A DNA stretch of 64,000 nucleotides. It comes from Lineolata rhizophorae (taxonomy: Eukaryota > Ascomycota > Dothideomycetes > Lineolatales > Lineolataceae). Each line of letters begins with the position of its first letter. The stretch's first letter is position 1. The stretch covers positions 1-64,000 of the forward strand of contig MU001708.1 of assembly GCA_010093515.1 (NCBI GenBank), written 5' to 3'. The notes under the pieces were generated by a model, which worked only from the letters and a program-made list of their open reading frames with translations, did not search any database and was not told the DNA's origin. Shown here piece by piece: positions 13,101 through 22,706 of this stretch. Both the position numbers and the translations under genes were made by a program.

Positions 13101-14178
13101 CGCGCAGCGGCTCGTGTCGGCCACGACGGCACCAATCAGCGGGAGTAGCAGCTTGACAAGGCCGACGAACAAGCCGAGCAACATCGTCGCCGACCCGTAC
13201 AACGCCTTTCTCCTCACGCGGCCCCGCTTCGGCCTCACTATCGAGGAGCTCCGCGGTGCCATCCGGCCCGCCCTCGAGGCCGCGCTACCGGCGTCGCTGC
13301 TAGCCCCTTCCGCCACCACCGCCACTGCACCCTCTCCGCTCACCTACCCGCTCAACCCGGACATCACATTCCTACCCTCAGACGAAGTCGTCATCCGCCC
13401 CGCTCCCGCCACCACCACCACCACCACCACCACCACCACTACCACAGGCACGTCGGCCTCTTCCTCGACGTCGCCGCCCAAGATAACCGACGCCGACCGC
13501 GCCCTCGAGGCCCACCTCGCGGCCCTCAAGCGCCGCCTCGCCTCCGTCATCGCCGCGCGCGCCCTCGCAGGTCCCGTCGAGCTCGCGCGCGTCGACGCCT
13601 CGGGTAACGTCCTGCGGCGCGAGAGCGAGGCCGGCGGTGGCGGCGGCGTGGGAAACGGCGCGAGCGACGGCGGCGGATGGAGCCAGGTGGCGGCGAAGGG
13701 TGGCGGCGGCGGCGGCGGCGCGAGGAGAGGCGGTGCGGTGATCCAGGGAGCGGGGACGGCGGCGCTGGGGACGACGGGAGGTGGGTTCATGGTGTTGGGA
13801 TCGGCGGGGAGGAAGGGGAAGGATAGGGAGAAGGAGAAGAGCGAGAAGGTGAGGGAGAGCGGGAGGGCGAGGAGGGAGGTCGAGGTCGGGCCGGTGGTGG
13901 AGGATTGGGAGGAGGCGGAGAGGGTGGAGGAGGAGAGGGAGAGGGAGAGGGAGAGGGAAACGGGGAGGGAGAAGGAAAAGGGGGAGGTGGACAAGGCGAC
14001 GGACAGCGAGGATGCGGGCGAGAGCACGGGGGAGGTCGCGCTGGGTGCTGATGCTAGTGCTAGTGGAGAGGAGGAAGAAAAGGGGGGACAAGGCGCTGAG
14101 ATTGCGGACGCTGCTTCTCCTTCTCCTGCTCCTGCGTCCTCGGCTAGTAGTGGTGGCGGTGTTGCTAGCGGAGAATAG
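10126..14178 (+). CDS. FAP1: FAP1/NF-X1-type zinc-finger protein
   Basis: This is a nuclear NF-X1 family protein. Yeast Fap1 binds FKBP12 and confers rapamycin resistance, and animal NFX1 members are RING-containing regulators of transcription and RNA. It is a single exon of 1350 aa. The N-terminus is disordered and Gly/Arg-rich with a glycine run encoded by GGA repeats. A RING/PHD-like finger (YYECAICTNEI...CRTC...HLACIKRW...CPGC) begins near residue 246. Nine NF-X1 cysteine/histidine fingers of the type CGxxxxCGxHxCxxxCHxGxC follow between about residues 340 and 860. An R3H-like region comes next (FLHALAEDFGFDSESVDP, near 945). The tail holds a threonine run from CCA repeats and a Lys/Glu/Arg-rich charged segment. 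The start at 10126 was chosen over 9928 because the intervening sequence looks like leader. The lack of any intron in 4 kb is unusual for this window. Confidence 0.93.
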   Translation: MPATPAPQHHQPTTSPRTPHRTHNRRPRRQRETTNSSNSQPSQQPDGTTTPDGGVPRGRGGGRGGAHGRGGGRGRGGGGGGGGGGGARRTEPAASTPSAEPSSADVSAAENGGATTTRRGRGAHRGGGRGDGGAHRGGRGGGANIAEGNNRRPRDTVMADGRRFGGQLSGATATQAVNGASPLQADAPEFTPGKPVAERAGGGGGVARQQQQQQAVTQQAREKRRRAPKSTAADIATRTHEDIDNGYYECAICTNEILRNSKVWSCRTCWTVFHLACIKRWSTKAMEEQRQQQQHPQDDVPRHWRCPGCNLPKETLPSTFHCWCEKEINPQSIPGLPPFSCGQTCGRDRDLPRKCPHPCPETCHAGPCPPCTFMGPTQSCFCGKKTSTKRCIQTDYENGWSCGEVCGELMPCGEHYCERPCHEGLCGACEVRVDARCYCGQVEKSILCHDKADEVRSKRNHRMGSGEVVPEEWISTFECTNTCNRLFDCGVHRCEKPCHAQDAADPHCPRSPDVVSHCPCGKTKLSDISDKVRHSCEDPIPNCKKPCHKPLSCGHLCEQICHSDECMPCLKTVPITCRCGRTTSTTICHQGLEEPPQCTRVCRATLNCGRHECGERCCPGERKAAERQSSRRKGRPLDSAPLRPLGDAFEAEHICTRVCGRRLKCGNHSCQELCHKGPCGSCREAIFDEISCHCGRTVLQPPLPCGTEPPPCRYQCERPKSCGHPQVAHNCHQDGEPCPKCPFLTVKACLCGRNRLKNQPCWLQDARCGEVCGRRLKCGSHTCRLQCHRPGECEDGGGTRSCQQTCGKEKSCGHPCSEPCHSPFACKEDKPCMHKILITCPCQHLKQEARCGATKAQPQGNGTKTLKCNDECARLERNRRLAVALDIDPDTHRDDHVPYSANTMRLYAENTAWAQAQERQFRVFAADEAERRLRFKPMKRHERAFLHALAEDFGFDSESVDPEPHRHVAMFKTPRFVAAPMKTLQECARIRHAQRLVSATTAPISGSSSLTRPTNKPSNIVADPYNAFLLTRPRFGLTIEELRGAIRPALEAALPASLLAPSATTATAPSPLTYPLNPDITFLPSDEVVIRPAPATTTTTTTTTTTTGTSASSSTSPPKITDADRALEAHLAALKRRLASVIAARALAGPVELARVDASGNVLRRESEAGGGGGVGNGASDGGGWSQVAAKGGGGGGGARRGGAVIQGAGTAALGTTGGGFMVLGSAGRKGKDREKEKSEKVRESGRARREVEVGPVVEDWEEAERVEEERERERERETGREKEKGEVDKATDSEDAGESTGEVALGADASASGEEEEKGGQGAEIADAASPSPAPASSASSGGGVASGE
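10336..10384 (+). repeat. GGA-type trinucleotide run encoding polyglycine
   Basis: A run of GGA/GGC triplets inside FAP1 encodes about a dozen consecutive glycines in the RG-rich N-terminus. It can vary in length by replication slippage without loss of frame. Confidence 0.85.
13405..13446 (+). repeat. CCA trinucleotide run encoding polythreonine
   Basis: About thirteen ACC/ACT triplets in FAP1 encode an uninterrupted threonine tract between the R3H region and the charged tail. Confidence 0.85.
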
Positions 14179-15104
14179 CAATTGAGTTGAAGGTCGGGCG
14201 GGCGAGAAGATGTACCCGGCGGGTTCCGTCTAGCTCGGTGGCGGAATAGCAAGTCGGTATGGATATTTCTAATTGGACTAAGTGCTAGTTTGTGGAAGTC
14301 ATAGAAGTAATGGGGGGAGATCGGGTAGTTATAGTGCGTTGTTGGAGGGACCTTCCTTCCTATAGATATGCATGCACTGCAGAGTGGCTTTTGGATAGAC
14401 TTAGCGAGCATCAATGGCACAGGTAGTAATTGGTTGATTGGACTGTTCTATGGTAACTTTTGTGCGAATTATGGGATATTTGGATATCCGTGTGCATCAC
14501 AGTGAAGTAGTCTATTGAAATGCGTAGGAAACACGACGCTTGGTCATCTGCATGTTGCTCTCATCATGGGAACATTTCTAGCGGCTGGTCTCTTGATTCA
14601 TGCCTCATTTTCAAAATGGGCAGCCCAGAATTTACTATGTAACCAGTTCATGGAACCGCGAAAACTCTTACTAACTGATTGAAAAGAGGCTACCTTGCAA
14701 GCTACCGGGTCAAAGAGAAAGAGGAATTACAAGTGGAGAGGCCCCGCGAAGGAGGCAAAGCATTTTACTAAAAGCAGTAGAGGAGCAAATCACAGCAAAC
14801 CCGGAATGAAAAGAGAGGGTGTATCAAAAGAAGGCAAAACAGGCTGTGCAGCGGATCCCGTATATTTTCACCTCTTGGACACCAAGGCAAGCCCCCTCAA
14901 ATGCCGCACCGCGGATTTCATGCCGGTCTGGTCCAACTGACCGGAGAAAATGAAAAGAGAATGGAAACCGCCCGCAATGCATAGATTAGACACGCTATGC
15001 AAGGGGAAGCATATCGTGCTCGAATCGGTCTCGTCACATGAAATCGTCACTACAAGTACGTCAGCAATCGGCTTTCACGATAAATGCTCCCGAGCGTCGT
15101 CGAC
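14179..15104. other. convergent 3' intergenic region, FAP1 / eIF3j
   Basis: This lies between the tail ends of FAP1 (+) and eIF3j (-) and should contain both 3' UTRs and terminators. The first 250 bp are G/T-rich on the plus strand, as expected for the FAP1 transcript. An 81-codon open frame at 14695-14940 has no recognisable features and is not called. Confidence 0.5.
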
Positions 15105-16142
15105 TTACTCTCCAAAGTCATCCTCGTACGCCGTCGTATCAGCCTTGTACACAGTATCCCTGTGAGCGACGAGGCTCGACTTCGTCTTCGCCGCCTTCGT
15201 CTTCTTCTTGCCGTCCTGGGCCTTCTCCTCCTTCATCTTCTCGTTGGACAGCGTCGTCAGGCCGCTCGCCACCTTCTTGATCTGGTCGCTCGCCATGTCC
15301 TTGCAGATCTGCTTGGTGAACTCCTGCATAAAGAGCGCGTAGTGCGCCTTCTTGGCGTTGCCAGATAGTAGCGGCACCAGCGTCTCGCGCAGCTTGGCGA
15401 ACTGGTCCTTAGTCTGCGGGTTGAAGATGGGCAGCGCTGCCAGGTCGATGGTGTTGGCTGGGTCCGCCGGGTCCGCCAGCGTGACGGGCTTGGCCGCGGT
15501 GCGCCGCGTCTTGTTGTCGGCGACGCCGAGGCCGCCGAAGAGGTCCTCGGCGTGCGCGAGGTCCGAGTCCTTCTCCTGCTGTCGCAGGCGGGCCCGCCGC
15601 TCGCCCTCGTCCTCTTCCTCCTCGCTGCTCTCCTCCTCCTCCTCCATCTGCCTCCGCCGCAAGTTGGCCTGTCGGTGCTCCTCTATTCTTTGCGCCTTGC
15701 TCTTGTGCTTGGCTTTGGCCTCGGCCTCAGCTTTGGCCTTGGCTTCGGCCGCCTTCTTCGCCTTCTCGCGCTCCACCTCCGAGTCCTCGGCCGCGTCCCA
15801 TGATTCGATGACCTGTCGCCCACACGCGTTAGATGCGCCCGCTACGTTTAAAAGGAGCGGTGTGGCTTGGTAAGGCTTACGTCGCTCTCGTCTTCCTCGT
15901 CGTCGAACTTGCTACGACGGACGACGGGCGCCGGCGGAGAGGTGGGAGGCGTGCTGTCGGACTCTTCCTCATCTGCAAAAGCGGTGTCGCGCGTTAGGAT
16001 ACTTCATCTTGTAAGAGAAATATTGCGCGTCGTGTAGTAGAGGTAGACGCGACAAACGTCAACGCGACAATAGTAGCAAAAAATAGATCATCGCCGACGA
16101 TGCGTCGACCGAAGTATACTCACCCCACTTGTTAGGCGCCAT
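15105..16142 (-). CDS. HCR1: eIF3 subunit J (Hcr1)
   Basis: This is the loosely bound j subunit of translation initiation factor 3, which acts at the 40S decoding centre and in 40S maturation and termination. Exons 16142-16124 (19 nt), 15972-15881 and 15812-15105 give 819 nt, or 272 aa. The start MAPNKWDEEE is diagnostic of fungal eIF3j. An acidic region with VRRSKFDDEEDESDVIESWD comes next, then a long Lys/Ala/Glu helix (EREKAKKAAEAKAKAEAEAK). The folded C-terminal core contains LADPADPANTIDLAALPIF, FMQEFTKQICKDM and LTTLSNEKM, and the protein ends TAYEDDFGE. Its length is normal for the family. It converges on FAP1. Confidence 0.95.
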
Positions 16143-16933
16143 ATTTGCGATGTTCCTTGTGCGTTCGGCGTCGAAAGTCTAAAGTTCGGTATTACTTTAG
16201 ATGCGCTGTTTCGCGGCGGTGATTGCGTTTCGCGGGGATGTGATTTGGAGTCGCGGCGGCCGTCGTGGGTGTTGCGAAGGAGAAGGAAGCGGGAGTGTGC
16301 AGGTGTCGAATATATTCCCCGGCGAGATTGGTGGGATGGCGGGGCGTCAGAGCAGGCAGGCGCGCCTCGGCTGCGGCGCCGCTTTCGGCCTAGCCAACTA
16401 CGCCCTGCAACGTGTCGTGCGTGGCTGCCCGCGAGCCTCATTCATGCCTGACACCAGCCACGAAAAATGCCCGTTTCCTGCCCAATGAAGGATTGAAGGA
16501 CACGAAAAGACCACAATTGAGATTGGGCACGACCCTTTATTTTGAGGTAGTCAACACCCACTTGTGTATTCCATTCGCTCTACTACGCCGGGTGCTAAAA
16601 GACGACTCCGCGCAAAAGATCGCACCGGATTTTTAATGTCAAGCTCGTGCCAACTTTCTACATTCTAGCTTGCCTTCTACCGTTGAAGGAAGCTTGATTG
16701 TCATTAACTTCTGCCGTATAGTCGAGTCTAAGAAACGTGAGTCATCTAGCCAGCGGCGCCTAGAGCTCGCCTCCAGTCGCTACAGTCAGAAGCCATTCTG
16801 AGCTCCACACGCGGTGTCAAGTATGACTCGCGGTAGTACTTTGCTGTGGGTTGCACAAAACTGCCTCGACTCTACAAGCTAGGTTTAGAATGCTCTAAAT
16901 TTTGACACAGAGCCGGACGCGATAGCGGCTCTG
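16143..16933. other. intergenic, promoter side of eIF3j
   Basis: The first 300 bp are GC-rich and should contain the eIF3j promoter and leader (the gene reads leftward). Beyond about 16,600 the sequence turns AT-richer and shows no gene. Confidence 0.45.
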
Positions 16934-17613
16934 ATGATATACATCAATAGCTATCCGGGTGTTGGCAAACTTACAATCACGAAGGAACTGACGTTGGTTT
17001 CAGCCACTCTTCCCGCGTAACGCTCGACTTTTAAGAGTCGTGTCAGATTTCGAATTGGGAACTCCAAGATAGGCCACAATCATTACTCATCGACCCAGTG
17101 GCTACGCTTTACGAGAGGCATATCGAAGAATGCCAACCTCTCTGCCGGACGATAGGACACACAAGAATCTTCTACAAATTCGGCAACCACAAATGAAAAC
17201 TGACTTTCAATTTGTTGCTTGTCAGGGCAGACTCGGTTCTCGAATCTCTGGCGACCAGTAAATTAACCAGAAATATCACGTGGATCTTCACAGACCAACG
17301 GTCCTCCCAGGAGATCGGAGCTGAGGCAACAGCAGACTGCCGCCAAGCCGCCAAAAGAAGAGGCTTTCAACTTTTCTCTGCTACGTCGGGCTGCTCGCTC
17401 GAGGAGAATGAGAACCGACTGCTCTCAAGAGAAGGAGGTGCTGAGTACACGAAGTTAACCGATCCTCAAGTACTTAGGAAGATTCGAACCGACGATGATA
17501 TCCATCACTTTGGTGAGGAGGATGAATTTGACGTAAGCGTCACCAACCTGTCGACATCCGAAACTGCTGAGGGAATTTTTAGGTTCATTGGCAAGCGGGT
17601 AAGTGGATCATGA
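16934..17613 (+). pseudogene. decayed P-loop (AAA/kinase-like) fungal protein gene
   Basis: The 5' part encodes MIYINSYPGVGKLTITKEL, a start immediately followed by a Walker A loop, as in a widespread family of small fungal P-loop proteins. About 120 nt further on, LLIDPVATLYERHIEECQPL continues the family pattern, but in another frame. The 3' part (about 17226-17613) encodes ITWIFTDQRSSQEIGAE, CSLEENENRLLSREG, KLTDPQVLRKIRTDDDIHHFG and FDVSVTNLSTSETAEGI, the usual C-terminal half. The frames are interrupted by a stop after about 30 codons and a shift near 17090. One short intron may explain part of this but not all. Substrate unknown; probably a broken member of the family. Confidence 0.6.
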
Positions 17614-20600
17614 GTCCTTGGAACGGTGATTATGCGTATCCGAGGAGTAGCGTCCCACGTTTGTGCCACAAGAATACGGCCACAATTGATCAATTTCTAC
17701 ACTATCTCAATTCTAACTAGCGTGTATTGTACTACTGCATGTGTAATGCGTGCCCTCGTGCTCTACCACATGCTCTCCCTGTACTGTGCTGCGGCTCTAC
17801 TTTCTCTAGGCAGTGCCTATGTCAAGCAAAGTGAGCGCAGCTCATACTCTACTCTATGTTCTACATTTTTCTCAAACACACAACTAAACTAGATATTTTT
17901 CACGCATTTTATACGTAGAAAAGCTGATAGGCCTCGTGAAGCGCTGTTCAGCCCTTATGTATGAAACAGTCCACACCTTTCTTTGTTCAGCCATAACATT
18001 CCGTAGGAGTGGCTAAAATCATGCAGTGTATCTATTATACTGGCTTAATGTCCTAATCGGCATATCAAGTTCAAAGCTGGTCCATGATTTCGGCTTCCTC
18101 GTCTCTCACAATAAACATACGTATGCTTTATCTACACCTTATAGACCTAGTACCAAGGAACCCTCCCAAATATGTCCTAACAAAATCACTCCGAGCATCC
18201 TATCGGGGATGGACCTCTCGTGGGCTTGGTGATCCATGGTACGTCTAGCACGCTTGACGTCGTCATTCTAGTCGTTCGCACGAGCACCCGCAGTATCTAC
18301 CGCTGCTTCAGTATCAAATTGGTAGGACTACCCACGTGGCTTTGGCTTATATCGGAATACAATTGCCTGGCGGAATGACTTTGCTGGCCTACCAAGGACA
18401 CTTGAAGTAGGCGTGTTACGTGCCTGTATTCCTACCATTCTATCTGCTAATATCATAGTACGCATTCCATATGAAGTAAATCCGGCCTAAGGTTCTAGGA
18501 CACCCACGCATAATGCATGACGATCTCCAGCCCCACCCCGACAATCGCCGCTGAGAAGACGCCTACTTACTTAACCTAACCAGAAGCAGATCGGAAGAAG
18601 ACCCTTGAACCAAGGGTCCGCCATCTCGATCCCTTTTTTTTCGCCACCTACATAGATATGCCTACTTACGTACCCACCTCCCTAGCATACACACGTGTAC
18701 CTGGCACCCAAACCAATCACCGGCACCAAGACCTTCCAATGTTCCAAAACCCAACACCAAGCATCCCGCTATTCCTCTTCCCTAGTCCGTCGCGTTTCAC
18801 TCGCCCACCGATCCGTGGGGCTCTAACCCCACACCGCTCCCTTGCACATCCCCGTGCGCTCACACAAGACACCGCAGATCCCAATTCTTAGGCAGTTGAG
18901 CGTATACTGCACATCTTCTTTTTATAGGCGCAGGGAGAGATCGACAGCGCGGCAGGCGGCAGGGACGCGCAAGCAAGCTGCGAGATGCGAACGCAGACCC
19001 GTGGGACGGGCATTTGCCCTTTGGGCCATGTGTTAGGTTAGGCACGATTACGTAGTACGTGCCTGCTCGAGTAAGTTATCATCGTATGTAGGTACGTAGT
19101 CGACGTCATTCGTCGGTCGGTCGGTAGAGCATGAAACATAGCATACTACTATTGACAAAGCGGCACGTGTGACTCGACTGATCAGCCGCTGCTTACTGAA
19201 CACACACAAATTACTACGTACAATCTGGGACTACCAAATAGACGTACTACGTACTCCGTACAAACAAACCCAAGCAAAAACCACACCATCACACAAAGGC
19301 GTACTTATTACTCCCAGACCACCCAATCCAAACCGCGCCAATCCAGGGAAGCACACGTGACCCCTTGGCCCGTCCATTACCACACACTTCCAACCCACAC
19401 TGACCGGACTCCTTCAAGACCGCCCATGCAACCCGAAGCGAGAAAACCAAAAAAAAGAAAAAAAAAAAAGTAGGCAAAACCACTCAAAAACCCACCTCAC
19501 ATTCCCAGCCCTTCATCTTATTAGCCCCGCGACCTCAAGCCACCAACGTAGCGTCGCCCACATCGCATCCTATCGGAGTCGCCGGGCTACACCGGCAGCA
19601 CCTCCACCCACGCGCAGGACACACAGGCTGCAGCCCCTCACTACTCCCTGCCTACCCTGGCAACATCAAACTAGGCGCGGAGGAGCTGAGCTGGCAGCAA
19701 ACTACGCAGCGCACCTTAATTTACCCCTCCGACCTCGTCCTAGGCAACCCAGGGCGACTTTCCGTGTCATACGTATACGCATAGCGTGAAAGCAGAAGTA
19801 ACAAAGAGGTCGCGAAAGCTCGAGAGCCTGAATTTGATAGGATGCATCGGGGTAATGCAAACCATAAATAGGACTCCACAAAAAGGTCGAGAAAACAAGA
19901 ACAGCCATCGAAGACTTTCGTGACATGAATGATAAGCAACAGTTTGTCCTTCCTTATGCCAGGTCCGCCCTCTCTCCACGCTCTCGTCACCCAAGCTGGC
20001 CAGCTGACCGGGCGCCTTCTCTTGCCTTGTCTCCGAGGAGCACGCACCCGGCGAGATCCTACATCGCTCGCCGCCAAAGAGCCAAAAAAGCAAAAGCAAA
20101 AGCAAACGCACCACCTAGCACCTATCCAGCACCGCGGCCCGTGAACCCCGCCATCTCCCCTCCGACCATCCCCATTGGAGCCACGTCGCCCGCACAGCAA
20201 GGGAATGCTCAACAACTTAAGAGCTTACAGGAAAAGGCCAAACAGTGATAACGATACGCCCGCGGGCGCGATTTGGGACCAATAATCAAAAGGGTTAAAA
20301 GGGACCCATGGATAGAAAACTATTCTTAAAACAAAAGCCTTCGCATACAAGGGCAAAAAAGCAAACGCTGTATCGCGCTAATCGTAACATCCTTTGAACC
20401 CAAGGAAGTGGAGGCCACAAACAAAAGTTCAAGTGAAAAAGGACAGGGTCAAGCCCACGCGTTGAAGCCAGACAGACACACACGTACAAGAAGAAACGCG
20501 TACTCCGAATAGGATAACAGTAACAGCCTCAACCAACCTCGCCCACCAACCACAGCAACCGACCCCATTCCCGCCCTGTTATAATTTCTTCCCTCCCCTT

Positions 20601-21692
20601 CCATATCCCAAGCAAAGTAAAAAAACAAAGAATACAATCATTCAAAGGATCCAGGCTTTTCCCTTTTTCCAATTTCCGTCCTACTTTTTTCCTCCCATGA
20701 AGAGCGAAAACGGGGCGCACGCACGCATGCGCGTCCGAGTGGGCTGGGAAAAAGCGCATTCTTCAGCAAGATCGACTTTGCTTAGCGCTAGGCAATAATT
20801 CCGAGGAGCAGAAGGTGGAGATGGCTGGTGTGCGCAGCGGTGCTTGATGTTCCCTGGTGCGTTGTGTGCGCTAGGTGTTTGTCCTGAGGGGGGCGACCTA
20901 ATGAAGGCAAGTGGTCACACCGCATACAAATCCGATCTGGCACTGCCACAATCGCATACTATATGCTGACCTCGAGTATTGTCATCTAGTGCGTGCACGT
21001 CTGGGCGGATGCTAGGTGCTGGATATGCTCGTAGGCTGATGGAAGTCATTTGTAGTCGACAATTGTCATTCCAGTTGCAGCTGCAATTTCAAGCTGTGAT
21101 ACCAGTGGTCGGTGGTAGTCGTGGCAGATATCGCATGGGTCCATTTTGAACTGAGTTGAACAGCAAAAGCGGAGGATCAGTGGTTGGTTGAGATGGGGGT
21201 GCAGAATCGTCCGTTCATTCTTATGCAGGTGGCCACAGGCAAGGCCAAGTTTGGAGCCAAATTGAAGCCAAAGTGAAGAATAGTGTCGCTACTCCAATTT
21301 GTGTCGGTTACGGTGCCGGTGTCGGCGTCAGTCGTTAACAAGTCATCGTTATCGTTAATGTTGTTGCTGTTTGCTGCAATCGAAGGACCCGAATTTTCGA
21401 TCGACGAACGGACAGACAGACGGACAAGTGCAAGAGCAGCAAGCAAGAAACAGAGAGAAAAAGCGGGCATCGAAAATGAGGGTGAGAAAGCGAGCCCTCA
21501 TCATCTCCAACCCCACAAGACCAGCCTGCCTCTCGCACAGGCGTAGTCATCATTCGATGTCGAAGTTGGTGTCCGTGTTCGATAACCCCCTTTTCAACTC
21601 TCCAACAAATAGTAGTAGGCCCACCCGACCAACATCTTAACCATATCCATCCCAATTTACAATACTCGCACACGCACTCCCAACACCACCAC
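17614..21692. other. 4-kb gene-free stretch, A/C-rich on the plus strand
   Basis: No gene was recognised. From 17.6 to 18.5 kb the sequence is AT-rich and featureless. From about 18.6 to 21.7 kb the plus strand is rich in A and C (many CAAACC, CACACA and CCAAC words), with a short A tract near 19455. The same skew appears downstream of other leftward genes here, so part of this stretch is probably the 3' UTR and flank of the gene ending at 21693. A 107-codon frame at 19925-20248 is Lys/Ala/Pro-rich and is not called. Confidence 0.45.
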
Positions 21693-22706
21693 CTAGTCCA
21701 TGTAGAAGTCCCCCTTCAAAATTCTCTCCTGGAACGCGTCTGGCGCTTTAACCTTCGGCGCCTCTCGCGTCACCGGCGGAGGCTCCATGATCGCCACGCT
21801 CTTGGCGCGGGCGTGATGGTTCGACATGCCGCCGCCGCCGCCGCCGGAGGGTGAGGCGCCGGCCGGCGGAGACACCCGAGGGTGCGACGCCGACGACATG
21901 GACTGGCGCTCGGCGCGCGTACGCAGGTTCTCGGAGAAGTCGAAGCCGCCTGTTGTTGGCGGGGTTAGCGGGTGCGTGTAGAGAGAGGCAAAAGACACCG
22001 CGTGGTATGGCGGCGATGGTGAAGACGTAGCAGGAGAAGAAAGTGTTGCCTGCGGAGGTGTGTGGGGAGAGAGAGGGGTAGATGGTGAGGGCGGGGGAAA
22101 GTGCAAGTGTGTTATGCGGGTAGCAGAAGACAAACCTCGACCGTGCGCAGTCGGGGTCGCCTGGTGCGCCTGCTTGCTGCTGCTACTATTCGAGAGGTGT
22201 GCTCTACCATTACCATTGGGACTAGCACTGTTCCCGCCCCCTCCTCCTCCTGCCGCTCCACCACTGTTGTTTCCCGCGGCGCGCACATCTCGCAGCGCCC
22301 TTGCACCAAAGCTCAGCCGCCTCCCGAACGGTGTGGCGGGAGTGTTGTTGGCTGGGGCTGGCGGCCCGTCCGAGTCCTCGAACGGGCTCTCGTCCACCGA
22401 CGCGCTCGAGATGCTGCCGGTCCGCGAACGCATGGTCCCGAACGGCGAACTTTGGTTCGGCGATCCAGACAGCCCGATCGTCGTCAGTGAAAGGCGGCGC
22501 CGGTTCGCCTGCGCTGCGGCGCTTGTGATGGGGCCCTGGTACGCTTGCGTGCCTTGCTGGTGTTGCTGCTGCTGCGGGGGCGCGTTGGTGGAGGAGATGC
22601 TCTGGCGGGCGCCGAACAGCTCGACGAAGGTGGCGCCTGTGATAGAGGCGCGGCGGCGCTCCTGGACGCCGGGGGAGGGGAGCGGCGGAGAGTTGCGCTC
22701 GGACAT
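21693..22706 (-). CDS. Ser/Pro/Gly-rich conserved fungal protein of unknown function
   Basis: The protein starts MSERNSPPLPSPGVQERRRA, has ASITGATFVELFGARQS and RRLSLTTIGLSG near the N-terminus, and ends KAPDAFQERILKGDFYMD. I associate these ends with a Pezizomycotina-specific family of unknown role. The middle is low-complexity Ser/Pro/Gly/Asn with RRLSFGARALR and ENLRTRAERQ blocks, and several RxxS/RRxS sites that could be phosphorylated. The uninterrupted frame gives 337 aa. However, a GT-AG segment at 22135-21950 (186 nt, with a CTAAC branch site close to the acceptor) is stop-free and frame-preserving. Its removal joins HGRG to GFDFSENLR and gives 275 aa, which fits the family better. 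Upstream in-frame codons to 22886 are ignored because similarity starts at 22706. No known domain. Confidence 0.75.
   Translation of the reverse strand: MSERNSPPLPSPGVQERRRASITGATFVELFGARQSISSTNAPPQQQQHQQGTQAYQGPITSAAAQANRRRLSLTTIGLSGSPNQSSPFGTMRSRTGSISSASVDESPFEDSDGPPAPANNTPATPFGRRLSFGARALRDVRAAGNNSGGAAGGGGGGNSASPNGNGRAHLSNSSSSKQAHQATPTAHGRGLSSATRITHLHFPPPSPSTPLSPHTPPQATLSSPATSSPSPPYHAVSFASLYTHPLTPPTTGGFDFSENLRTRAERQSMSSASHPRVSPPAGASPSGGGGGGMSNHHARAKSVAIMEPPPVTREAPKVKAPDAFQERILKGDFYMD

Noticed and set aside
13344-14420. 358-codon antisense frame over the FAP1 tail
   Set aside because: It is a mirror of low-complexity Gly/Glu/Arg codons and encodes Pro/Ser/Leu runs only.
19925-20248. 107-codon plus-strand frame with Lys/Ala/Pro bias
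   Set aside because: It lies in A/C-rich sequence that by itself favours Lys, Pro, Thr and Ala codons. It has no motif or splice support.
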